A stretch of 29,806 nucleotides of DNA from an uncultured bacterium (GCA_905216145.1 CAJMST010000024.1:1-29806); one strand, 5' to 3'. Positions 1 through 8,297 are shown, numbered from the stretch's first letter. Translations and numbers: made by a program. Notes: generated by a model from the sequence alone, not told the origin.

Positions 1-309
1 CGGCCCGCGGCCGACCGCGGCCGCAAGAACGACCGCCGCGACGCCGAGTGGCTGGCACGCATGCTGGCGCGCCGCAACGTCGTCGAGGTGTGGGTCCCCG
101 ACGAGCGCCCTCGAGGACGCGCGCGACGACCTGCAACACGCCAAGCAGCGGATGTCGAAGTTCCTGCTGCGCCACGGCCTCGTCTTCGACGAGACGACGC
201 CGGCCGGCAGGCGCAGGGGCGCCTGGACGGGGGCCTACTGGGACTGGACGGAGTCCCTCTCCTTCGACGAGCCCGACGACGCCGCGGCCTACGAGCACTA
301 CATGGACGG
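1..309 (+). pseudogene. IS110-family transposase remnant (truncated, frameshifted)
   Basis: Frame 1 from the window edge reads KNDRRDAEWLARMLARRNVVEVWVPDE, the segment after the DEDD-type catalytic start of IS110-family transposases. At about position 106 the reading moves to frame 2 and continues EDARDDLQHAKQRMSKFLLRHG and on to YEHYMDG near 306. In intact relatives these blocks are separated by some extra residues, so a small deletion has removed them and shifted the frame. Similarity stops near 309, where a fragment of another insertion sequence begins on the opposite strand. The gene is cut at both ends and cannot encode a working transposase. The 5' part lies outside the window. The family assignment comes from recognised motifs, not a search. 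Confidence 0.7.
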
Positions 310-586
310 AAATGACCTGGTAGAGAACCCTCGCACCGTCTACGTCGCAGGGGACGTAGACGAACTCGTCGAGCACGAGCAGCCTCGCGGGCGACACGTC
401 GTTCAACAGTTTCGACAGCGTTCCCTTGCGCTTCGCGTTGCCGAGCTCGAGAACCAGCTGCGCGGTCTGCCAGAACCTGACCGACATGTCCGCGGCGACC
501 GCGCGCATCGTGAGGGCGACTGCCATGCGCGTCTTGCCGCGCCTGGACTTACCGAAGAAGACGAGGTCTTCGCGCGATTGTTTGTG
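310..586 (-). pseudogene. IS21-family IstB-like ATPase remnant
   Basis: Read on the minus strand from about 586, after an in-frame TGA at 587-589, the sequence encodes REDLVFFGKSRRGKTRMAVA, then MRAVAADMSVRFWQTAQLVLEL, then LLVLDEFVYVPCDVDGARVLYQVIS. This is the AAA+ core of the IS21 helper protein IstB: a Walker A (GKSRRGKT, slightly degenerate) and a Walker B (LLVLDEF). The N-terminal domain and everything after VIS are missing, so it is a dead fragment. It abuts the IS110 remnant at about 310, which suggests one element was cut by a deletion or by nested insertion. I see no inverted terminal repeats for either element. Confidence 0.7.
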
Positions 587-889
587 TCAACGGCCAACTG
601 AATGTGAACCCTTCTTGCATTGTTGCAACCTGGCTGGCAGCCGGTCTTTAATGACGACGACCATTGTCGCCCGACCCACAAAAGAGCCGCAAGGGGAGGA
701 GCTCCCAATGTTCAACTCATATCGTCTATGGCGCACTACCATTCACCGAAAGTCGGCAACTTTTTCATTCTCTCTATACATGTTTAAACAACATGTTCTA
801 CAATAGGGACAATAGAAATGGAAACTCGGGACGAGCCGTCTATCCATCTACGGCGCAGCCCCTTATTCAAAAGGACGGTGAGTGCATCC
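587..889. other. Intergenic spacer between the IS remnants and malQ
   Basis: No convincing gene is present. The stretch is more AT-rich than the flanks, and its right part (776-804) holds the probable malQ promoter and operator. A 32-codon frame at 709-806 has a good Shine-Dalgarno (aaggggagga) but no recognisable product and runs through the promoter, so it is not called. Confidence 0.5.
776..804 (+). promoter_or_regulatory. Probable malQ promoter with GntR-type operator
   Basis: A perfect 10-bp palindrome TGTTTAAACA lies at 781-790, followed by a -10-like TACAAT at 799-804. The palindrome falls where a -35/-10 spacer would be, a usual place for repression. Nearly the same palindrome occurs before the ABC operon (9723-9734), before the gntR gene (10695-10705) and before the PTS fusion (10817-10827, again next to a TACAAT). 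A 7-bp direct repeat ACATGTT (778-784, 791-797) overlaps it. No good -35 hexamer is visible. The operator role is inferred from recurrence. Confidence 0.5.
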
Positions 890-2395
890 ATGGAGCGTGC
901 AAGCGGTGTTCTGATGCCCGTTTCGTCATTGCCCGGACCTTACGGTATCGGCGGCTTTGGCTGGAACGCCTATGACTTTGTCGATTTCCTCGCCTCGTGC
1001 AAACAACATTACTGGCAGATTCTCCCCCTTACGACAACGAGCTATGGCGACTCGCCCTATCAGTCGTTCTCGGCCCGTGCGGGCAACCCCAATTTCATCG
1101 ACTTTGCCGAGCTTATCGAGGCCGGCTATCTGGAGCAGTGCGATATCGACGGCGTGTACCTGGGCTCCGACCCCAGCAATGTCGACTATGGCGCCATCTT
1201 TGGTGGCCGTCGTCAGATTCTCGACCGCGCCGCCGAGCGCTTTGCCGCCGACAAGCCGGCCGACTTCGACGACTTTGTCCAAGCAAACGAAGACTGGCTC
1301 ATTCCCTACTGCGAGTTCATGACCGTCAAGGAGGAGTGCGGTCTCAAGGCATTTTGGGAGTGGCCCGCAGAACTGCGCACCCGCGGCGAAGCATCTGCCA
1401 AAGTTTGCGCCGCCCATCCCGCGCGCATGCTCTACCACCAGATGACGCAGTACTTCTTCAATCGTCAGTGGAGCCGCCTCAAGGCCTATGCCAACGAGCG
1501 CGATATCCTTATCATCGGCGACCTGCCCATCTATGTCTCGCGCGACTCCGTCGAGATGTGGGCCACGCCCGAGCTCTTTAAGATCGACGCCGCCGGTAAT
1601 CCTGTGAGCGTCGCTGGCACGCCGCCCGACCAGTTCTCGGCCACCGGCCAGTACTGGGGCAATCCCATCTACGACTGGGACGCCATGGAAGCCGACGGTT
1701 TCTCCTGGTGGGAGGGCCGTATCCGCGCCGCCCTCGACATGTACGATGTCATCCGCCTGGATCACTTCCGCGGCTTCGAGGCCTATTGGGAGGTGCCGTT
1801 CTCCTCACCCGATTCGTCCTACGGTTCGTGGACGCAGGGCCCCGGCCTCAAGTTCTTCAAGACGCTCGAGGAAAAGCTCGGCACGCTGCCCATCATCGCC
1901 GAAGACCTGGGCTTCCTCACCCCCGGCGTCATCGACATGCGCGACAACTCGGGCTTCCCCGGCATGAAGATCTTGCAGTTCGCCTTTGAGGGCACCAACT
2001 CGTACTACCTGCCGCACAACTACATCGCCAACACCGTCGCCTACGTCGGAACGCATGACAACGAAACGGCACGCGGCTGGTATGAGGGAACGGCCACCCC
2101 GCGTCAGCGCGAGCAGGCGGCCCTGTATACCCACCAGCAGGCAGGCGAGTCCATGGCCGACGCGCTCAACCGCACCATCGCCGCCAGCGTGAGCGATACC
2201 TGCATCTACACCATGCAGGACCTGCTCAATCTGGGCAACGAGGCGCGCATCAACACTCCCGCCACCCTGGGCGGAAACTGGACCTGGCGTATGCTCGATG
2301 GCGCCATCACCCGCGAGCTCGAGCACAAACTCACCGACTGGACCGAGACCTACTTCCGCATCCCGTCAGAAGCCGAAATCGAGCTTCCCCAATAG
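890..2395 (+). CDS. malQ: 4-alpha-glucanotransferase (amylomaltase, GH77)
   Basis: MalQ transfers alpha-1,4-glucan segments between maltodextrins, releasing glucose and building chains long enough for phosphorylase; it acts in the cytoplasm. The protein starts MERASGVLMPVSSLPGPYGIG, the typical amylomaltase N-terminus, and is 501 residues, the usual size for compact bacterial enzymes. GH77 active-site motifs are intact: RLDHFRG with nucleophile D291, IIAEDLG with acid/base E338, and VGTHDNET with D390. The ATG at 890 is preferred because it matches the family start and follows a purine-rich aaggacggtgag. An in-frame ATG at 818 would add 24 residues unlike the family and has a weaker ribosome site. 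A terminator and then glgP follow. A TTTAAA-type operator upstream suggests maltose/GntR control. Confidence 0.93.
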   Translation: MERASGVLMPVSSLPGPYGIGGFGWNAYDFVDFLASCKQHYWQILPLTTTSYGDSPYQSFSARAGNPNFIDFAELIEAGYLEQCDIDGVYLGSDPSNVDYGAIFGGRRQILDRAAERFAADKPADFDDFVQANEDWLIPYCEFMTVKEECGLKAFWEWPAELRTRGEASAKVCAAHPARMLYHQMTQYFFNRQWSRLKAYANERDILIIGDLPIYVSRDSVEMWATPELFKIDAAGNPVSVAGTPPDQFSATGQYWGNPIYDWDAMEADGFSWWEGRIRAALDMYDVIRLDHFRGFEAYWEVPFSSPDSSYGSWTQGPGLKFFKTLEEKLGTLPIIAEDLGFLTPGVIDMRDNSGFPGMKILQFAFEGTNSYYLPHNYIANTVAYVGTHDNETARGWYEGTATPRQREQAALYTHQQAGESMADALNRTIAASVSDTCIYTMQDLLNLGNEARINTPATLGGNWTWRMLDGAITRELEHKLTDWTETYFRIPSEAEIELPQ

Positions 2396-2442
2396 GAGCT
2401 ACCGCGCCCGATCCCACCCCACCGTGTGGACGCGACCGTTTT

Positions 2443-2484
2443 CCCGCGCGAGGCCACCCCAATCCCCTCGCGCGGGCTTCTTTT
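2443..2484 (+). terminator. Intrinsic terminator after malQ
   Basis: CCCGCGCGAGG (2443-2453) pairs perfectly with CCTCGCGCGGG (2466-2476) and is followed by cttcttttg. It lies 48 bases after the malQ stop and 40 before the glgP start, so the two genes may be separate units or joined by read-through. Confidence 0.8.
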
Positions 2485-2523
2485 GAATTATTGACATGTA
2501 GACAACTCACCACAGGAGGAAAC

Positions 2524-4791
2524 ATGCCCCGTATCGATCTTGCGGATCTTGCCGAGCAGTCCTTTGGAACTTCGCTCGAGCAACTCGATGACCGCCGTAT
2601 TTATAAGCTGCTGGCCAAGCTCGTGCAGGAGCGCTCTGCCGCCTGTCCTCTCAACAACGGCAAGAAAAAGCTCTACTACATCTCTGCCGAGTTTTTGATC
2701 GGCAAGCTGCTCATCAACAATATGATCGACCTTGGCATCTATGACGAGGTTAAGGACCAGCTCACCGCCGCGGGCCACGACCTCAACAAGATCGAGGAGT
2801 TCGAGGTCGAACCGTCGCTCGGCAACGGCGGCCTGGGCCGTCTGGCCGCATGCTTCCTGGATTCCATCGCCACGCTGGGCTTGACCGGCGATGGCGTGGG
2901 CCTCAACTACCATTACGGCCTGTTCCGCCAGCGCTTTGTCGACAACCAGCAGAAGGCCGTCCCCGACGAGTGGCTCGGTGAGCAGGACATCCTAGTCGAC
3001 GATGACCGCTCCTACACCGTCGAGTTCGGCGATTTTGCCGTTACTTCCAAGCTCGTCAACATCGATGTGCCCGGTTACGGCCAGCCCACCAAGAACCGCC
3101 TGCGCCTGTTCGACCTGGCGAGCGTCGACGACGGCCTGGTCCCCGGCAGCTCCATCGACTTCGACAAGACCGAGATCGCCAAGAACCTCACCTTGTTCCT
3201 CTACCCCGACGATTCCGACGAGCAGGGCCGCCTACTTCGCATCTATCAGGAGTACTTCATGGTGAGCAACGCCGCCCAGCTCCTGATCGACGAGGCCGTC
3301 GAGCGCGGCAGCAACCTGCACGATCTGGCCGATTACGCCGTGGTCCAAATTAACGACACGCACCCCACCATGGTCATCCCCGAGCTCATTCGCTTGCTCA
3401 CCACCGAGCATGGCATCGAGTTTGACGAGGCCGTGACCATCGTACGCTCCATGGTCGCCTACACTAACCACACGATTCTTGCCGAGGCGCTCGAGAAGTG
3501 GCCGCTCGCCAGCCTGCAGAAGGTCTCCCCTGCCATCGCCGACATTATCGTCAAGCTCGATGAGATTGCGAAAGCCGAGCACGATGACCCGCGCGTCGCC
3601 ATCATCGACGAGCACGACACCGTCCACATGGCCCACATGGACATCCATTTTGGCTTCTCCATCAACGGCGTAGCCGCCCTCCACACCAAGATCCTGGAGG
3701 ACACCGAGCTTCATCCGTTCTACGAGATCTATCCCGAGAAGTTCTCCAACAAGACCAACGGCATCACCTTCCGCCGCTGGATCCATGGGGCCAACCCCGC
3801 GCTCGCCAGCCTGCTCGACGATGTGATCGGCACCGACTGGCGCAGCACCGGCGATCTGAGCAAACTCGCCAAGCTCGCCGACGACAAGGACGTTCTTGAG
3901 CGCCTGGCCGCCACCAAGGTCGAGGCCAAGGCCATCATGCGCCAGTTCATAGCGCTCGAGCAGGGTGTGACCATTCCCTCCAACGCCATCATCGATGTTC
4001 AGGTCAAGCGTATCCACGAGTACAAGCGCCAGCAGATGCTCGCGCTCTACATCATCTGGAAGTATCTCGACATCAAGAACGGCAATAGACCTAAACACCC
4101 CGTCACCATCATCTTTGGCGGCAAGGCGGCACCTGCCTACACTATCGCGCAGGACATCATCCATCTGATCTTGACGCTGTCGCAGTGGATTGCAAACGAC
4201 CCCGACGTGGCTCCCTACCTGCAGGTTGTCATGATCGAGAACTACAACGTCACCGCCGCCGAGCGCGTGATCCCCGCCGCTGACATCTCCGAGCAGATTA
4301 GCCTGGCCTCCAAGGAGGCGAGCGGCACATCCAACATGAAGTTCATGCTCAACGGCGCCCTAACCCTGTGCACGCTCGACGGCGCCAACGTGGAGATTGC
4401 CGAGCTCGTGGGCGACGAGAACATCTATACCTTTGGTGCCTCGTCCAAACAGGTCGAGCAGCTCTATGCCGACGGCACCTATGACGCCGGTGTGCTCTAC
4501 CGCAAGCCCGGCATTAAACTGCTGGTGGACTTCATCACCAACCCGGCCTTTATGGCGACCGGCAATGCCGAGCGCCTGCAGCGCCTGCACGACGACATTA
4601 AGGGCAAGGACTGGTTTATGGCCCTGCTCGACATTGAGGAGTACATCCAAACCAAGGAGCGCGTGCTGGCCGACTACGAGGACCAGGACGCCTGGATGCG
4701 CAAGGCGCTCATCAATATCGCCAACGCCGGCACTTTCTCGTCCGACCGCACCATCTCCCAGTACAACGACGAGATCTGGCACCTGAACTAA
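2524..4791 (+). CDS. glgP: Glycogen/starch/maltodextrin alpha-glucan phosphorylase (GT35)
   Basis: This enzyme releases glucose 1-phosphate from the non-reducing ends of alpha-1,4-glucans using inorganic phosphate, with pyridoxal phosphate as cofactor. The motif EASGTSNMKFMLNGALT carries the PLP-binding lysine (K606), followed by LDGANVEI; VEPSLGNGGLGRLAACFLDS near residue 100 is the other family signature. At 755 residues it is a normal bacterial phosphorylase. The start is ATG 2524, with AGGAGGA at 2514-2520; a TTG at 2491 is in frame but lies upstream of that ribosome site. With malQ it forms the classical cytoplasmic route that degrades maltodextrin or stored glycogen to glucose and glucose 1-phosphate. 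The neighbouring ABC importer and PTS fusion could supply substrate. Confidence 0.95.
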   Translation: MPRIDLADLAEQSFGTSLEQLDDRRIYKLLAKLVQERSAACPLNNGKKKLYYISAEFLIGKLLINNMIDLGIYDEVKDQLTAAGHDLNKIEEFEVEPSLGNGGLGRLAACFLDSIATLGLTGDGVGLNYHYGLFRQRFVDNQQKAVPDEWLGEQDILVDDDRSYTVEFGDFAVTSKLVNIDVPGYGQPTKNRLRLFDLASVDDGLVPGSSIDFDKTEIAKNLTLFLYPDDSDEQGRLLRIYQEYFMVSNAAQLLIDEAVERGSNLHDLADYAVVQINDTHPTMVIPELIRLLTTEHGIEFDEAVTIVRSMVAYTNHTILAEALEKWPLASLQKVSPAIADIIVKLDEIAKAEHDDPRVAIIDEHDTVHMAHMDIHFGFSINGVAALHTKILEDTELHPFYEIYPEKFSNKTNGITFRRWIHGANPALASLLDDVIGTDWRSTGDLSKLAKLADDKDVLERLAATKVEAKAIMRQFIALEQGVTIPSNAIIDVQVKRIHEYKRQQMLALYIIWKYLDIKNGNRPKHPVTIIFGGKAAPAYTIAQDIIHLILTLSQWIANDPDVAPYLQVVMIENYNVTAAERVIPAADISEQISLASKEASGTSNMKFMLNGALTLCTLDGANVEIAELVGDENIYTFGASSKQVEQLYADGTYDAGVLYRKPGIKLLVDFITNPAFMATGNAERLQRLHDDIKGKDWFMALLDIEEYIQTKERVLADYEDQDAWMRKALINIANAGTFSSDRTISQYNDEIWHLN

Positions 4792-4818
4792 TTTCGCTTC
4801 CCTTACCCATCCTCTTGA

Positions 4819-4852
4819 GAAACGGAGTCGTGGCAACACGGCTCCGTTTTTT
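4819..4852 (+). terminator. Intrinsic terminator after glgP
   Basis: AACGGAGTCGTG (4821-4832) pairs with CACGGCTCCGTT (4837-4848), with one G-U pair and a GCAA tetraloop, followed by a run of T to 4852. It begins about 28 bases after the glgP stop. Confidence 0.9.
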
Positions 4853-4892
4853 GTGCCCGTACGTTACCCTGTGACCCGACTCGACCAAACAA

Positions 4893-5108
4893 TCTCAATC
4901 TGTAACAACTACTCAACCAAAACGGTCCCAGCTGTTACAGATCGAGACATACCGGCCCCTCCCCTTGGGTTTATCTCAATCTGTAACATCTAGCAGCTGA
5001 AATTCACCTTTGGTGTTACAGATTTAGATGAAATGGTTAGCTCAGCGGAACCGTCTCGATCTGTAACATCTAACGTCCGAAATCAGCCTCACCCGTTACA
5101 GATCGAGA
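4893..5108. repeat. Array of six 15-bp repeats in alternating orientation, about 40-bp period
   Basis: TCTCAATCTGTAACA or close variants occur at 4893-4907, 4974-4988 and 5054-5068. The reverse complement (TGTTACAGATCGAGA or variants) occurs at 4933-4947, 5014-5028 and 5094-5108. Start-to-start distances are 40, 41, 40, 40 and 40. Each forward/inverted pair makes a 55-bp palindromic unit with a 25-base centre, and units are separated by 26 and 25 bases. The three centres differ but share CTA at positions 2-4 and AAA at 12-14; the inter-unit spacers show no similarity to each other. The array lies between the convergent glgP and ABC-ATPase genes. No cas genes are present. Function unknown; a REP/BIME-like element or a phased protein-binding array is possible. 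Confidence 0.9.
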
Positions 5109-5141
5109 CAAACGACCGGCCAGACAACCCCAACACAAAGA

Positions 5142-5180
5142 AAGGCTCCCCTCTCGCCCAGTGGACGGGAGGGGAGCCTT
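5142..5180 (-). terminator. Terminator of the sugar ABC operon
   Basis: AAGGCTCCCCTC (5142-5153) and GAGGGGAGCCTT (5169-5180) form a perfect 12-bp stem. On the minus strand it is followed by a T-rich TTTCTTTG, so it should end transcripts of the operon whose last gene stops at 5249. A second short hairpin, GGCCCGG/CCGGGCC at 5231-5249, overlaps that stop codon. Confidence 0.8.
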
Positions 5181-5248
5181 ATATGTGACCGCGGCAAAAG
5201 GATGGCAATACCGCAGTCGCCCAAAGGGAGGGCCCGGATGCACCGGGC

Positions 5249-6448
5249 CTAGATAAGGTTCTTGCCAGAGACCTTATCGAAGAGGTGGGTCGCGTTCTTC
5301 TCGAACTTGAACCAGATGGGGTCGCCCGCCTTGAGCGCACCCTTGGCCTCAAGGTCGACAACGGGAATGATCAGGACGAACTGGCCATCGGGAGCAGTCA
5401 CGTGGACATGCTCGGTCGAACCCATGAGCTCGGTCACCTCGACGGTACCCTGGAGCGCGCCCTCCTCGTCCTTGTCGGCAAGCAGAATCTGCTCGGGGCG
5501 CACGCCAGCCGTGATCTCCTTCACGTCGCCGCCGTCCCAGTTGAGGGCAAGCTGAGCGCAGGTCTCGGGGGCGAGCGCCACGTTCATATCCTCGGTCTTG
5601 ACGGTAAAGCCGTTGCCCGAGCGCACCAGCTGGGCATCGAAGAAGTTCATCTGCGGCACGCCGATGAAGCCGGCGACGAAGATGTTCGCGGGATGGTTGA
5701 AGACCTCCTGCGGGGTGGCGATCTGCTGGACGACGCCGTCCTTCATGACCACGATACGGTCACCGAGGGTCATAGCCTCGGTCTGGTCGTGAGTAACATA
5801 AATGAACGTGCCCTTGATCTCGTGGCGCAGCTTAATGAGCTCGGCACGCATCTGGTTACGAAGCTTGGCGTCCAGGTTGGACAGCGGCTCGTCCATCAGG
5901 AAGACCTTGGGGTCACGCACGATGGCGCGGCCGATAGCGACACGCTGGCGCTGGCCGCCGGAGAGCGCCTTGGGCTTACGGTCGAGGTACTCGGTAATGC
6001 CCAGAATCTCGGCAGCAGAACGAACCTTGCGGTCGATCTCGTCCTTGGGAACCTTCTTGAGCTCGAGCGTAAACGCCATGTTCTCGTACACCGTCATATT
6101 GGGGTACAGAGCATAGCTCTGGAACACCATGGCAATGTCGCGGTCCTTGGGCGCCACGTCGTTGACGCGCTTGCCGTCGATGAGCACGTCGCCCGAAGTG
6201 ATGTCCTCCAGGCCAGCGACCATGCGCATCGTCGTGGACTTGCCGCAGCCAGACGGGCCAACGAGAACGACAAACTCCTGGTCATGCACGGTGAGATTAA
6301 AGTCCTCCACCGCGAGCACGCCGTCCTCGGTAACCTTGAGGTTGTGCTTCTTCTCCTCGGTCTTCTTCTTTTTGCCAAAGAAGCCCTTCTTTTTGGACTC
6401 GTTGTTGGGATACACCTTCTGAACATGTTTGAGAACGATCTCGGCCAT
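5249..6448 (-). CDS. Sugar ABC transporter ATP-binding protein (MsmX/MsmK/UgpC type)
   Basis: This is the cytoplasmic ATPase that energises a CUT1-family carbohydrate importer. All ABC motifs are present: Walker A GPSGCGKST (64-72), Q-loop Q110, signature LSGGQ (162-166), Walker B VFLMDEP (182-188) and switch H220. They are followed by the C-terminal OB/TOBE regulatory domain typical of MalK/MsmX. The protein has 399 residues. An unusual lysine-rich insertion (about residues 16-42, with KKKGFFGKKKK) lies between the first strand and the VLAVEDF strand; most family members lack it. It is the last gene of the operon, 68 bases after the second permease gene. MsmX-type ATPases often serve several importers, so it may be shared. 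The substrate cannot be read from the ATPase; maltodextrin is inferred from neighbours. Confidence 0.93.
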   Translation of the reverse strand: MAEIVLKHVQKVYPNNESKKKGFFGKKKKTEEKKHNLKVTEDGVLAVEDFNLTVHDQEFVVLVGPSGCGKSTTMRMVAGLEDITSGDVLIDGKRVNDVAPKDRDIAMVFQSYALYPNMTVYENMAFTLELKKVPKDEIDRKVRSAAEILGITEYLDRKPKALSGGQRQRVAIGRAIVRDPKVFLMDEPLSNLDAKLRNQMRAELIKLRHEIKGTFIYVTHDQTEAMTLGDRIVVMKDGVVQQIATPQEVFNHPANIFVAGFIGVPQMNFFDAQLVRSGNGFTVKTEDMNVALAPETCAQLALNWDGGDVKEITAGVRPEQILLADKDEEGALQGTVEVTELMGSTEHVHVTAPDGQFVLIIPVVDLEAKGALKAGDPIWFKFEKNATHLFDKVSGKNLI

Positions 6449-6516
6449 GTCTCTACCTTTCGATATGCGGCGCCGCGCTGAGGGGCGCCGCAGAAACTTG
6501 CAAAACAGTTACGGCA

Positions 6517-7356
6517 TCAGCCCTTGACGGCACCTGCCACCACGCCGTCGATGATGTACTTCTGACAGAGGATGTACATGATAACGATGGGGATAACGAC
6601 CATCATGATGCAGGCCATCATGGGGCCGAGCTCGACGTGGCCGTAGCCGCCGCGGAAGTACTGGATCAAGATAGGAATGGTCTTGTACTTGGTGGAGTCG
6701 AGCGTAAGGTAGGGCAGCAGATAGTCGTTCCAGACCCACATGGTCTCGAGGATGCCGACCGAAAGATAGGTGGGCTTCATGATGGGAAGGACGATCTTAA
6801 AGAACACCTGGACCGGGTTGCAGCCATCAATCATGGCCGCCTCCTCGATCTCGAGCGGGATGTTCTTTACAAAACCGGCGAACATAAAGACCGCCAGGCC
6901 CGCGCCAAAGCCGAGGTAGATAAAGCAGATGTTGAACGGCGTGTTGAAGCCGATGCGGTCCGCCAAATTGGACAGCGTGAACATGAGCATCTGGAAGGGC
7001 ACGACCATCGAGAACACGAACAGGTAATAGAAGAAGTTCGAGATCTTGTTGTTGACACGAACCACGTACCAAGCGCACATGGAGCAGCACACCAAGATCA
7101 GCACGACCGACGTGACCGTGATGATGAGCGAGTACATAAATGCCGAGGCAAAGCCCTGCTCGTTAAGGGCGTGCATGTAGTTTGCGAGGCCGTTGAACGT
7201 CTCGGGCGTGAGCAGATCGAATGCCGTGGTGGTGCTGATTGCAGTCGCTTTCTTAAAAGAATTAAGCGCAATCATGAACACGGGGTAGATCCACGCGAGC
7301 GACAGGATCGTAAAGAAAATCGAGAGCGCGCGGTTGATAACCTTATCGCGTTTCAT
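6517..7356 (-). CDS. Sugar ABC transporter permease (MalG/MsmG type)
   Basis: An integral membrane subunit of a CUT1 carbohydrate importer, 279 residues with about six hydrophobic segments, the first near residues 9-32. The EAA loop that docks on the ATPase reads EAAMIDGCNPVQVFFKIVLPIMKP. The C-terminus is typical for MalG-like proteins (YIIDGVVAGAVKG). Its ATG overlaps the stop of the preceding permease gene by one base (TAATG), so translation of the two is probably coupled and subunits are made in equal amounts. It should form the membrane channel with the 7356-8210 protein. Confidence 0.93.
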   Translation of the reverse strand: MKRDKVINRALSIFFTILSLAWIYPVFMIALNSFKKATAISTTTAFDLLTPETFNGLANYMHALNEQGFASAFMYSLIITVTSVVLILVCCSMCAWYVVRVNNKISNFFYYLFVFSMVVPFQMLMFTLSNLADRIGFNTPFNICFIYLGFGAGLAVFMFAGFVKNIPLEIEEAAMIDGCNPVQVFFKIVLPIMKPTYLSVGILETMWVWNDYLLPYLTLDSTKYKTIPILIQYFRGGYGHVELGPMMACIMMVVIPIVIMYILCQKYIIDGVVAGAVKG

Positions 7357-8210
7357 TACTGCTGCACCTCCTTGGACCTCGTGGCCTTAAGCTGGATCAT
7401 GGAGATGGCCACGACCAGGATGCAGAAGATAACCGCCTTGGCCTGACCAATGCCCTGCCATGCGATACCGGCACGCGAATAGAACGTGTTGTAGATGTTC
7501 AGGGCGAGCATCTCGGTGGAGTGCGCGGGGGCGCCGCCGGTAAGGGCGAGGTTCTGGTCGAACAGCTTAAAGCCGTTGGTGATGGACAGGAACAGGCAGA
7601 TGGTGATGGTCGGCATCAGGTTAGGGATCTTAACCTTCCAAAACGTCTGCCATGCCGTAGCGCCGTCGACCTTGGCGGCCTCGATGTAGTCGGACGGAAT
7701 GGACTGCAGACCAGCGATGTAGATGATCATCATGTAGCCGACCTGCTGCCACAGGGTCAGGATGATAAGGCCCCAGAAGCCAGCAGCAGAGTTAAGGGCG
7801 ATGAGCTGGGCGCCCACGTTGGAGAGCAGGCAGTTGATCAGAATCTGCCAGATGTAGCCCAGCACGATGCCGCCGATCAGGTTAGGCATAAAGAAGATCG
7901 TACGGAAGATGTTGGTGCCCTTGAGCGCTTTGCGGGTGAGCGCCTGCGCGATGGCGAGGGCGATCACGTTGATGAGCACCGTCGACAGGAAGGCAAACGC
8001 CACGGTAAAGAAGAACGACGTGGCAAACTGCGGATCGGACAGTGCGCGCACGTAGTTCTCGATACCGACAAAGTGCGTGTTGTTGATGGTAATAAACTGG
8101 CAGAACGAGAGATAGAAACCCTGGATAAAGGGGATCACGAACCCGATCATAAACGCCAGACACGTGGGCAGCATAAAGAGCGGCCACCAGCGCTTGAGTG
8201 CTTTGCCCAT
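7356..8210 (-). CDS. Sugar ABC transporter permease (MalF/MsmF type)
   Basis: The partner permease, 284 residues, with an N-terminal transmembrane segment at about 10-32 and further segments to the C-terminus. The EAA loop reads EAAKVDGATAWQTFWKVKIPNLMPT, and the loop before it is of the CUT1 type (LQSIPSDYIEAA). It lacks the long periplasmic insert of enterobacterial MalF, as usual in Gram-positive bacteria. A ribosome site AAAGGACCC precedes the ATG at 8210. It follows the binding-protein gene after an 87-base gap that contains a strong 13-bp hairpin, which may lower permease expression relative to the binding protein. Confidence 0.93.
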   Translation of the reverse strand: MGKALKRWWPLFMLPTCLAFMIGFVIPFIQGFYLSFCQFITINNTHFVGIENYVRALSDPQFATSFFFTVAFAFLSTVLINVIALAIAQALTRKALKGTNIFRTIFFMPNLIGGIVLGYIWQILINCLLSNVGAQLIALNSAAGFWGLIILTLWQQVGYMMIIYIAGLQSIPSDYIEAAKVDGATAWQTFWKVKIPNLMPTITICLFLSITNGFKLFDQNLALTGGAPAHSTEMLALNIYNTFYSRAGIAWQGIGQAKAVIFCILVVAISMIQLKATRSKEVQQ

Positions 8211-8230
8211 AGAAGGGTCCTTTCAATATG

Positions 8231-8266
8231 CAGGGGGCGGGCAAACCAACGTCTGCCCGCCCCCTG
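8231..8266 (-). other. Intercistronic hairpin between binding protein and permease genes
   Basis: CAGGGGGCGGGCA (8231-8243) and TGCCCGCCCCCTG (8254-8266) form a perfect 13-bp GC-rich stem with a 10-base loop. On the transcribed strand no U-run follows. It is therefore more likely an mRNA stabiliser or partial attenuator than a full terminator, as known for the malE-malF junction in other bacteria. Confidence 0.7.
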
Positions 8267-8297
8267 TCGCTAATCAGATAGCTTGGGCAGCAACTGC

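Noticed and set aside
709..806. 32-codon frame MFNSYRLWRTT... with a good ribosome site
   Set aside because: It covers the probable malQ promoter and operator, has no recognisable domain, and no conservation can be judged; more likely chance.
2491..2523. Earlier TTG start for glgP
   Set aside because: The added residues would translate the Shine-Dalgarno sequence AGGAGG itself, which fits the ATG at 2524.
4893..5108. CRISPR array
   Set aside because: Repeats are only 15 bp and alternate in orientation, the unit is palindromic, and no cas gene is near; a CRISPR has same-direction repeats of more than 20 bp.
5285..6481. Long plus-strand reading frame opposite the ABC ATPase
   Set aside because: It is the antisense shadow of a fully supported gene in GC-rich DNA, with no domain of its own.
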